A DNA stretch of 64,000 nt from Anaeramoeba flamelloides. Lineage: Eukaryota > Metamonada > Anaeramoebidae. Within the stretch, counting starts at the first letter, position 1; each line of letters starts with the position of its first letter. The notes beneath the pieces are model-generated. The model ran no database searches. It was given only the letters and a program-made list of their open reading frames with translations, and had not been told where the DNA came from. The DNA is taken from assembly GCA_027625915.1 (NCBI GenBank), contig JANTQA010000048.1, positions 3,038,001-3,102,000 of the forward strand, given 5' to 3'. Both the position numbers and the translations under genes were made by a program. Shown here piece by piece: positions 11,346 to 22,100 of this stretch.

Positions 11346-13687
11346 TTAAAAATTTTAAAATTTGAGAAATAAAGCAAAATTTTAGATTAAAAAAAAAAAA
11401 TGATTTTATCTGTGTTTTTTTCTTTTTTCTTTTTGTAAAATTGTCTGTGGTTGTTAGTTCTTGTTTCTGGGTTGTAACACATCAAGAGTTTTCAAAATGA
11501 TTGTTTTTTTTTAGCATTTAAATTTTTCATTTAGGCATTGGTTTTGTTTCTTGTTGAACTATTCTGGGTTTTTTTGAGATATTAAATTTTTTAATTCTTC
11601 ATCTGGTGATTCATCATTTAAATATTCGATTATTTTTAGTTTGTCAGAAAAAAATTGGTCAGATTCCAAAATAAACCAATACTTTGCACCATATTCCTTT
11701 TTGGTTTATTTGGTTAATTTTGCAGATTTTTTTTGACTTATAATTGTAACAAAAACTTTCAAAATTACAACCCATAATTATTCTTTCTTCGACATACTCA
11801 ACTTTTATTTAACACTAAACCCTTTTAATACATCGCACACATTTTGAATATCTTAAACTAGGAAGAATAAACTCTGAATTCATAAATCTTTTAAAAAGAT
11901 AATTTGATAAAGATAAAATCACATTTACTCTATTTCTGAAACTCAGGCTAATTGTTTGAAAAAAAAAGGATTATTTCAAAACTACACTTTTTCGTCTCAA
12001 GTGTGACCTAAAAATTTTTATTGTTACATTGTTTATTCTTTGAAATAATGTACGGGACTCAGAAGGTACAACATCTTACTTGATGAACAAATTTTTTGGA
12101 GTCGCGTAAGTTAAATACTATTTTGTCAAAGGAATAACTGTCGGCTGATCAAAAAAGAGCTGAATTTGAAGTTATATTTTAATTTTATGTGAAAGGAAAA
12201 ATTGATATTTAATTGATTTTTTTTGAGGAAATTTTTTAAAAATAGATTGTAAATTATCAAAGAAAATTTTCATTTTGCTGATCTATTGACAAAAAAATGT
12301 GATTTAGATTTATTGATAAATTGAAATAAATTTAAAAAACTTGTTTTAACAATTCTATTTTTTCCTGATCTACTAACTCTGATCGAAAAACCTATTATTT
12401 TAAAGATCATTTCAAATAATTTTGCACACTTTCTTTTCTTTTCAACTCTTTAATCTTTCACTCAAAGATGTGTAAAATTTTAAAAAAAAAAAAATTGAAA
12501 TAATAAGTTTTTTACTTTTTTTTAATTTATTAGGAAATTGCAAGATTTTTTAAACTATATGCCGAAAAAACGAATATAAATAGAATCATGTAAAAAATTC
12601 AAGTAGTTGATTGTTCTTATATTTTTTTAATACCCTTTTTTTGAAAAAAGAATGTAAATTTTATGCAATTTATTTTTCAATTGACAGTTATGATAAGGAT
12701 CATTGGAGTAGCTATAAAAAAGAATGAAGTTATAATTGTGAACGGAAAAAAATAAAAACAAAAAATAAACTAAACTATATGAGAATTTATAGAAAAAACA
12801 ATCCAATTTTATTGGCATTCCGTAGTATACAACATACGTGCACACACCCCCCCACACACACACACATGCATATATATTTATATAGATTTTTTTTTTCAAA
12901 AATTTAATTTACATATCAAAGTTTATCTGATTTATAAATTGAAAAAATCCAGAAACTACAACAATAAAGAATCACTTAAATATCAGGAAAAAATACAACT
13001 TTAAAATTTTTATAATATCAAAAGTCAAAAATTAACCTGGTATGAAAGTGGAGAGATTTTATTTAAATTATTAAATTATTCTTCTCAAGATCTGAAAATT
13101 CTTTTAAAATAAGAAAAAGTGATAAATCAACCATAAAAAAATGGTTTTATTATAAAAAAAAAATAAGTTATTCATCTAGAAATCTTAGTGCAATATGGAC
13201 ATTCTCAATTATTAACCCATATCAATACATTAAACACTTCCAAGAATCTTCTCATATTATTATCTCAAGAATACAAAACCCATGGAATTTAGTTTCAGAA
13301 ATTAATTTATATTTAAGAAAAGAACAGAAATAAGTTGTCAATTTTTAAAATTTATACTTTCAATATTTAAAAAAAAAAACTAAAAATTAATAAAAAATAA
13401 TATACAGATATAATATACCCTGTTATTCAATAAAATTTTGAATTTATTCACTATTTTTGATCTATCACCAAATTAAAATATTTATTCAAAATAAAATGAT
13501 GACAATTCAAAAGAATTAGAAATTGAACTTGAAAATTACCAAAAAAAATTAAGAAAAAAATTTTTTAAATTCATTAACAAGTTTAATTAATGAAAAACTA
13601 CAAAAATATTTAAAACTGTTTACAATTCAAGGGAATATTCAATTAATTATTATAATTTTAATAATTTGAAAGAAAAAAGCAAAACCA

Positions 13688-13688
13688 A

Positions 13689-13727
<39 letters not shown>

Positions 13728-13728
13728 A
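13688..13728. repeat. TA microsatellite
   Basis: Run of about 40 bases of alternating A and T with one C interruption. Confidence 0.9.
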
Positions 13729-13964
13729 ATATCAAATTCTTTTGAAACCTGGATAACCAACTGCGAAATACATATTTGAAATAGTTGGACCCTACCAATA
13801 TTTAAAAGTTTATAGAATTATATAAATTAAGTAAAAAATATTCTTTTTATATGAATGTATATAAAGCAAAATATTGTTAATTGTATAAAATAAATAAAAA
13901 TTTGGAAAATTTTCTCTGAAATTACCTATCTAAACAAAATAATCAAAAAATCTAGCTATCTGAA

Positions 13965-13967
<3 letters not shown>

Positions 13968-14011
<44 letters not shown>
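13968..14011. repeat. TA microsatellite
   Basis: About 44 uninterrupted bases of alternating T and A, some 50 bp before the palindromic element at 14065. Confidence 0.95.
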
Positions 14012-14013
<2 letters not shown>

Positions 14014-14064
14014 TTCTATTTTGTAAAATAATAATATTATCCCGATTAAAAAAACAGGATTCAA

Positions 14065-14265
14065 TACAGTCAGTTTCACTTTTAAGGTACAAACTTTCAA
14101 CGAAATTTAAGGCACAAAAAAAATCTCAAATTAAGGCACAAAATTCAAATTCTAGTCAAAATAAATTGTAAAAAAAAAATTCCAAATTTTGTGCCTTAAT
14201 TTGAGATTTTTTTTGTGCCTTAAATTTCGTTGAAAGTTTGTGCCTTAAAAGTGAAACTGACTGTA
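14065..14265. mobile_element. Palindromic MITE, Tc1/mariner-type ends (copy 1)
   Basis: 201 bp bounded by TA on both sides. The left end reads TACAGTCAGTTTCACTTTTA and the right end is its exact reverse complement. The two arms, about 80-90 bp each, are nearly perfect complements around a short AT loop (tctagtcaaaataaattgta), so the whole element folds into one long hairpin. CAGT termini flanked by a TA target duplication are typical of Tc1/mariner elements. No transposase is present, so it is a non-autonomous element. Confidence 0.85.
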
Positions 14266-15224
14266 TATTTATTAGTCTTATTTGATAAAAAAAGTTTGAA
14301 TCCTTTAAAAACAATCAAAATAACTTTATAGAATCATTATAAATATATTAACCCACCTATTCACACCCACCCCTTAAAAAATATTTAGAAAGATAATAAT
14401 AATAACTTTTTTCCTTTGTCATCTAATTTACAATATCCGCCCTTTTTAAGAATTTCAATGATTAAAAACCACCCTCTTTTTTTTCAAATTAATAATAAAA
14501 TAACTTCTTTTTTTTATTTATCTTTATAATTGATTACAATTCCTTGAAATTAATTTTGGGAAAACTTTTATTTTTATATAAAAATGTCTTATTGTTAACT
14601 ATTAAAAGTATACCAATCCCAACAATTAAATAAATTCCAATATTACAAACCACCTGAAGAATCAGTGTAATCCTAACTTAGTATATGATCCACGAATGGT
14701 ATGATTGGAAATTTATGATCAAACTATTCAATTAACCCTCAAAAATCCACCAAAAGAATTATTACAGAATAAATTATTAGATATTTTGCAAAAAATCAAA
14801 ATTTAAAAATTATAATTTTATAAAGTTTTTTTTTCCAAATAAATATTTCAAATTTAACAAAAGTAACCAATATAAATTGTATCGTAACATTTAAAAATTA
14901 ATATTTTGAAACCCCGAAGGGTATTATTTTATTAAATTCAAGATTTATACTATATTTATTATCCAAAAACAGAAAGATTGGTTATTTTAATTAGATACTT
15001 TTTTCTTGAAAATAGTTATTTTTTCAAATATATCTTTAATATGTGCAATAATTTGTTAAATTAATCTCCATGCCAATAATAGTGGTATAAATAAGTGGCG
15101 TTTTGATCTTTATCCATTATCAAAACACAATTCAGGTTAAAAATTATTGGCTCACACGTAGAGCGAAAAGAAACTAACAAGTAGGATGATATTAGTATGT
15201 AAATAAGAAATAGGGGTTTTGAAA

Positions 15225-15425
15225 TACAGTCAGTTTCACTTTTAAGGCACAAACTTTCAACGAAATTTAAAGCACAAAAAAATCTCAAATTAAGGCACAA
15301 AATTTGGAATTTTTTTTTTTACAATTTATTTTTACTAGAAATTGAATTTTGTGCTTTAATTTGAGATTTTTTTTGTGCCTTAAATTTCGTTGAACGTTTG
15401 TGCCTTAAAAGTGAAACTTACTGTA
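15225..15425. mobile_element. Palindromic MITE, Tc1/mariner-type ends (copy 2)
   Basis: 201 bp, TA-bounded, the same family and the same length as the copy at 14065 with few differences. The arms pair almost perfectly. The central loop reads in the opposite sense to copy 1, so this insertion is inverted relative to it. The high similarity implies recent movement or sequence homogenisation. Confidence 0.85.
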
Positions 15426-17111
15426 ATTTTTTTTATATAAATAAGGACCTCTTGAAAGATTAAAAGTTTCAGAAAAAAAAATGAAACTGATTCTTAATTG
15501 AGAACATAAATAGACTCGATTTCAAAATAATTGGCCCATTAAAAATCAAATTTTGAAAATAAAAATATTTAAGCTTAATTTCAAAAATAGGGGCAAATTT
15601 TTGATTGAAAAAAAAATGTAGTTTCTCATTTAGTGAATACCAAAACTCAACCCAGAAAAATCAGAACTTAAAACTAAAAAATAACTGTCTAAAACACCCT
15701 TTTCTGTTTTAATTATTATTTCTAATAAAAGAATAGAGAAAAGAAACCCATAAAGAAAAAAAATAAATCTGACCCTATTTTTGAAATGATTTTTCATCTT
15801 AAAATTATCCATTTAAGATTCACCATTGCTTCCAAGAACCTTTTGAAACAACTTTCCATCAGAGTTATCAGATTTTTACTATTTACCCATTTGGTATCAA
15901 CCCAAACTTTCCTTGATACCCTTTTCAAGATAAAAAGAATCTCAACAAAAGAAAGAAAAAGAAAAAGAACAAGAAAAGAAAGTGAAAACAAAACCAATTT
16001 TTTGAATGTACAACAAAGAACTCAAAGATAAAATGAATACGATCACATTCATCACATTGTCTCCAAATGAAAGAGAAAAGAAGATCTTATTTGATCTTGC
16101 TATTTCTTCACTTTTCAAGGAACAATTGTAACTCATTAAAGCAAATTTGGTTGATACTTGTTTTCGAAGCAAACACTTCTTGGGTGTTTTACTTTCTTTG
16201 AATTTTACAATCCCTTTCCCCAATGCTAATTAATCTTATCTATTGAATATTTAATTTTTTAATAGAAAATTCCACTTCAAAAAAAGCAATTAAATACTGT
16301 TTTCCAGTCTTACTCTCCACTAAATATACAGAAAACTAAAAAATTTTACTTCAAAAAAAAATCAATATGATCTGTTTTAATTCTTACTCTAAACTAAATA
16401 ACCCTTTAACTTTTCAAATTTGAAATGGCCAATGTTTTTTTTCCAAAATTTATATTAAAAATTCAAGAAATACAATCTTTTAGTTCTCAAAAAATGTAGT
16501 ATTTGATGGCTTTTCATTTCCTAAATACAAATCTATATATAATAAATCTGTGATGTTCAAGAAATAGATTCCATATACTTTTCTAACCTTGATAAATACA
16601 TATCATTTTATTTATTTTTCCATAATAAATAAAAAATATTTCTGTTTATTCGCTTAAAATATGCTTATTTCTTTATTGATTTTTTGTTCAAAGAGTCCCA
16701 ACTATTTCCAATTCAAATAAGAACTAAATTTATTTTGGAAGTTACTTCCTGGAAATTAAAAAGAATGAAAAATACGAAATTGTGGAGAAAGGAATCAAAA
16801 TTATCAATAATAAAACGGTAGATTTTAAGTTTGACAGAAGTAAATCCATCAGGAATACTTCATGTTTCTTAATAAAGCATTTTTCAAAAGTTTTATATTC
16901 AAGAAATTTTCAATTTTGAATCTATTGTATTTATTGTTGTTTGAACCAATATGAATTTTTATAATTTTAAGTCTAGAAAAAACCCGCTTTTTCAGTCAAA
17001 AATTCTATTGGTTTGATAAATGAATTTTGTTTTACTTTAGGTTTGGAGTATTTTCATGAATCGAGATTAAATAATAGTTTTAAAAATTTTCTACTTTTCT
17101 TATTAAAGTAG

Positions 17112-17112
<1 letters not shown>

Positions 17113-17148
<36 letters not shown>
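17113..17148. repeat. TA microsatellite
   Basis: About 36 bases of alternating A and T. Confidence 0.9.
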
Positions 17149-17151
<3 letters not shown>

Positions 17152-17264
17152 ACTTGTTATTAATATTGATTCTTAAGCTTTCAAATATTCAGAAGAAGAG
17201 GTTGAATTCATAGATTTTTCTCAATATTTAACAAATAAAAAAAAAACTTAATGGGCGTGTCGTT

Positions 17265-17405
17265 CAAGTACCGTAGGATGTCTAGGTTTTCTTGAGGTTT
17301 TCTGTTATATATGTAAAGTGTTCTAGGTTTTTTTTGAGGGTTTCTATTTTATTTTGAAAATCTATTGATTTTTCAAATAAACAGAAAACCCAAGAAAACC
17401 TAACG
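17265..17405. repeat. Inverted repeat of family B (AGGTTTTCTTGAGGTTTTCTG)
   Basis: The left side carries two units of the form CTAGGTTTTCTTGAGGTTTT. The right side carries the inverse, ending cagaaaacccaagaaaacct. Between them is a small palindrome aaaatctattgatttttc. The same unit recurs in 40840-41165. Confidence 0.65.
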
Positions 17406-17410
17406 GTGTG

Positions 17411-17885
17411 TATCCTGAATTCAAAAGATCAAGAGAAAAATCTTTGATTTTAGCCAATTCTTTTAAATCCTGGAAAATATAACTGCAGTTTTTTTTAATT
17501 TTTGAAATGAAAAATATATTTAATAAATTATCTTTTCATTTCAAAAAGTAAAAAAAAAACGTAAAAAAAGTGTCCCTAGAGTCCTATATTTTCCAGAATT
17601 CAAAAGATTTGGAGAAAAATCTTTGATTTTACTCAATTCTTTTGATTCCTGGAAAAGCTAACGGCAGTTTTTTTACTTTTAGAAATTAACCAAAAATTTT
17701 GTAAATTTTCTTTTTATTTTAAAATAAAGTGAAAAAAAAAAAACTTAAAATAGTAAAAAATATATAAATTCAGGCACCGATTGTCCCATTCTGAGAGGTA
17801 TTGTATAAGTTTTTTTTTTAATTCAAAGGAATTGAGCAAAATCAAAGATTTTACTCCATTCTTTTAAATTAAAAAAAACCTAACA
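17411..17885. repeat. Three copies of family C hairpin (TTTTCCAGAATTCAAAAGA)
   Basis: Copies at about 17411-17482, 17587-17662 and 17816-17885. Each has a left arm like ttccagaattcaaaagattt, a core with aatctttgatttta, and a right arm like caattcttttgattcctgga. The arms are complementary, giving a hairpin of about 75 bp. The spacers between copies contain their own inverted segments of A/T. Confidence 0.65.
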
Positions 17886-19116
17886 ACAGTGGAATATCAA
17901 TTATTAATCACAGATTATGAAAATTTTATCTGAAATCGATAATCTATCTATATGGTTTTTGATCCTCCTGTGTATTCATTCCGGATAGTTTCTACTTCGT
18001 CATGAAAATGACAATATTATTTTTTATATATACTTTAAATTATTTTTCTTCTTTTCTTTTTTTTTTATTTGATAAATTTTCTTTAATTACTCCTTTCTCT
18101 ATATAAATAAATAAATAAATTTTCTTTTTATTTCAAAAATTAAAAATAAGCTAAATGAGGTTTTTCAGAATTAAAAATAAAGTCATTTTTTTTTTCCAAT
18201 TTCAAATGAGAGACCATTTTTTAATAGTCAAAATAATTGGTTAACCATTTGAACGGTATTCATTAGATTAAAGATACTTTTAATTATATCTTAAAATGAC
18301 CTCTTAACTATGAATAAAAAAATTTTAAATTTTTTTAGTAGTAAATTTAAAAAAAATCTTACTGGAAAATTGACTTAGTTTAAATTAGATTATCTTTTGA
18401 AAAGAATTTTTGAGAAAATATATTGTCTTCAACAATCATATTTATTTTAATTGAAGTAATATAAAATGGAAAAATATCGAATTTTTAATTTTTTATAAAA
18501 AAAAATTTTTAAAATTATCATTTATCACCCTAATTTGAGATTTAAATGGGATAAATTCTCACATGATTTAATGTTTCCAATTTTGAGATGATTCTTCAAA
18601 AAGGATTCTTTGTTCACACAAAATATTGGTAATAAATAAATAGAGAATAATTTCAATATATTTCTGATGATTAAATCGTTAAGAAAAAAAGGAAATAACA
18701 CTAATTTGATATTTAGTACCCTTTTTGTTTTCATGAACAATAAAACCTGAAAATTTCAAAGTCAAATTTTTAAATTGAGAACCCAACAGTTGATATTTTT
18801 TAAGTCAGAGCTTTTATAAACAGAATGAAAAAGTTAATATGTATTACAAATAAAAACAGAGAGACTGAAAAAATTAAAAGTCGATCTTTCATTTCTCAAA
18901 CATCTAAATGTTTCGTTTTGAAACAAGAAAAAACACATATTTTTTCAAGAAAACAAAACCACCACCCCAATAACGAATTCAAAAAAGTTTAATGGCCTTA
19001 TTGTTGAAGTCTAATTTTTCATTTGTAATACCAAAAATAATTACCTTTAAAAATTTTCCATAATTTTTTTTACATTCTAAAAAACAAAAGGAAACAACAA
19101 ATAAAATCTCAACTGA

Positions 19117-19167
19117 ATGAAACGCTTTTCATTTTTAAAAAAACATTTCATTTTTTTTTACGAATGA
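19117..19167 (+). promoter_or_regulatory. Possible upstream ORF overlapping the TOR start by ATGA
   Basis: A 16-codon frame starting ATGAAACGC and reading MKRFSFLKKHFIFFYE ends in a TGA at 19165-19167. That stop overlaps the TOR ATG at 19164-19166 in the tetranucleotide ATGA. If the transcript starts upstream of 19117, TOR translation would depend on leaky scanning or termination-reinitiation. The transcription start is not known, so this is a candidate only. Confidence 0.35.
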
Positions 19168-22100
19168 GTAAGTTTTTTCTTTGTTTTTTTTTCACAATTT
19201 CTTATAACTTTCTTCACTTGAATTCTTTTGGTTTTGTTCAAAAACTTTTCAAATAGGCGAGAACAATGTTGTAAATCAAATAGTTCAGCACCTGTCAACA
19301 AATTTCTTGAATTTACTCCACTCGGAAGATTCCCAAGTGATAGCCAATGTCCAAAACCAAATTGAAAGGGAGCTTGTCTTCCATTCTAAAAGGCTATCGA
19401 ATTACGAGTATCGGATCCTTTTTCAAAGGCTGTCTGAGCAAGTTGTTGAAATGCTCCAATCACCACGTCTCGTGGAGCAATTAAGGGGTGTTTATGTCTA
19501 TTCGTGTCTCTTGTGCAATTATCCAAGCGAAGATCGTACGTCGATCACGACGCTTAACCAATACGCTGGATACTTGGGTGCTCTAATTAAAAAAAAGCAT
19601 TTCCCTCTTCTACAGGAAACAGCGAAATGCATTGCGCTATTTGCAAAGAATTATGGTAAATCAAATGTGGAGTTTTTAAAGAAAGAAATTGATCTTATCT
19701 ACCAATGGCTGTCACCGAAAAGAAAAATCGAAAGAAAGTATTCGGCGCTTTGTTTAATCTATTCTATGGCTACCCATTGCCCTTCGATGATCATCTCACA
19801 TATACCAGATTTCCTCGAGAAAATTAATTATGGCTTTCGAGATAATAAAGTTGTAATCCGATTAAAGGCTTCCCAGGCTTTGTGCGTTTGTTTAAAAATT
19901 GCTTCCTCCAAAGAAAATTCAATAATTAACAAAAAGCTCTCAGATTTTTTTCATCTTTGCATGAAGGTAATATTACTTGGTTTTTTCTTTTTTCTGTCTT
20001 TTCTTTTTCTTGAATTTTGACCAACAAGACCACTCGGATTACATAAATTTGCAATCTTGAGCATTTTTCTCTCAACAACAAACCGATTTATTTGAATAAT
20101 TCCCATGTTTAGGTTAACAAACAACTTGGCTGTTTCTTGTTTTTGGAATTGTGATCAAAAATTTCACCTTATTTTCCTTTTTATTCGATTTGTGTTTCAA
20201 TTAACAACTGTCACATCAAAGATAAACAGTTTCAAGTTTCTAATCAAAGGTAATGGGATCTCTGTTTGGCAATTTAAAAAAGGGGTGCCTTCAAAGAAAA
20301 AGGAAATAATTACTACTCATTTTTACAGTCTTAAATTCAACACTTTTTTCTCTTAAAAATTATCCCTAGATCAGAAATCTCCAAGTTCAAAAACGTTTTT
20401 GAAATGAATTATCTTAATTAAATAAACTTCAGAAATGAGAGAGAGCAAGTACAAATCCTGATCTAATAGATCAGTTTTTTAAATAAAATTTGATTTCTTT
20501 GAAACTTAAAGAGTAATAACAAAAAAAGAAAAAGAAATACACCCATTTTAAAAAAAAGTGAGTAATTTTTTTTTTTTCTGAGCTTGTTAGAATTAAAACC
20601 TTTTTACAGTTTTCTGTTTTAATAAAGTGTCTACCTTTTTTTTTTTTTTTAAATACTTTTCTTCAGACTCCAACTCCGGAACTCACATTTAACGGTTGAG
20701 ACATCACTTTATTAAAATAAAAAACTTTCAAAAAGTTTTAATTCAATCCACCAAAAAAAAACAAAAAACAGTCCTCACATTTTTAAAACGGCCGTATAGC
20801 AACGAGAAAAGTTTTTGAATCCAATGGGATGTAAAAAATGAAAAAAAAAAAAAGAAGATTATTTTCTCAAATTGCATTGCTTTACAATTTTGTGATTTAA
20901 ACAAATTAAAAATTGTGATGATTGATAAAAAAAATTTGTAAAAAACTGTGACCAAAAAAAGTTTTTTAAATTATCTTTAAATAAGTTGACAAACGCCAAA
21001 TTGTCTAGCTTCACAGTTTTGTAATTAAAAACTTTTCCAAATTGATCACTTGGTTTGATTTGAATTTGAATTTGTCACATCCGTCCTCCTTCTTCATTTT
21101 TTCCAAAACATTAGAATACTGTTAAAATCTAATTGTCATGATAGAATTTTATCTCAAAAGCACAATGAAGGAAACTTGAGTAAGTCTCTATAAATATAAT
21201 TTCTAATTGATTTTGTAAAGATTTTTGGAATTTTTTCAATAAATAATTAGAAAAATATTTTGGAAACTTGAAATAAAACTTTTCAGTTCTTAAGGGAGTA
21301 GGTACATATTTTCCAATTTTGAGTTCTACCTAGCTTATTGGAGAAATTGAATCATTTAAAATCATTTCATTAACTAAAAAATGAATATTTAAATAAATAG
21401 TTGAGTGGGATATATGTTAATATAATATATTTACAGACCAATTAAAAAATGGAAACCAAAAAAATTAAAAAAATTGTACAAGAAAAAATAAATAAAAACC
21501 ATTTATTTATTGATTTTTTTTGTAAGATTTGTTATACTTACTGCTTCTTTACTCATTTTTATTTTTAATTCTCCAGGTAAAAATTTTTAAAATTTGTTTA
21601 ATCCAAAGGGTTCCCAACATTTTTTTTAAATATCAATTATTTTTTATAATTGATCTTTGAAGAACAAATAAGAAATAAGCAGAATAATACAGATCTAAGA
21701 ATTGTCTCATATGAAATAAAACTAATAAACCAATTTTTTTCTTATAAATATGAAAAACTTAAATTCTTAGGTAATTCATTGAGAAAAACAACAATGTTGA
21801 TTTTGATCTTCAATTAAAGATCAAAATTCCAATAAAAATAGAAATAAATATGATTTCTAAACAATCATTTTCACTGTTTTAGTAACCTTAGAATAACATA
21901 TTTTTACCAAGTTACCATCGATTTTACAATAAAAAAAAAAATTTGCAAATGAATTACATCTCAAAAATAAATTGAAAAAAAAAAAAAAAAAAAATGATTT
22001 CAATTTTGAGAATTTCCCAAATAAAATTTTCTTCTAATATCGATTTAAACACTTTGGACACATGTATTTCACGCATTACAACTGGGCCCCTTTGACTGGA

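Larger units (their letters stand above)
11346..19163. other. 7.8-kb intergenic region between divergent HSP70 and TOR, repeat-rich
   Basis: This lies between the divergent 5' ends of HSP70 and TOR and must hold both promoters. No clear heat-shock element array (alternating GAA/TTC at 5-bp spacing) was found. It contains two near-identical TA-ended palindromic elements (14065 and 15225), TA microsatellites (13688, 13968, 17113) and a cluster of hairpin repeats (17265-17885). The stretch 15786-16230 is less monotonous than its surroundings, but its frames on both strands show no domain and it is not called as a gene. Confidence 0.6.

Noticed and set aside
11346-11900. Heat-shock element upstream of HSP70
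   Set aside because: Scattered TTC/GAA triplets occur, but no array with the regular 5-bp alternation was found.
15786-16230. Possible gene on either strand in a less AT-monotonous island
   Set aside because: Frames on both strands are short, have no domain and no splice-supported extension; kept only as a remark in the intergenic entry.
13688-17148. CRISPR-like array of repeats
   Set aside because: The repeats are palindromic MITEs and TA microsatellites in a eukaryotic genome, without regular spacers or cas genes.
20105-20356. 83-codon frame in the large TOR intron
   Set aside because: No family resemblance, and the flanking TOR HEAT sequence is continuous without it.
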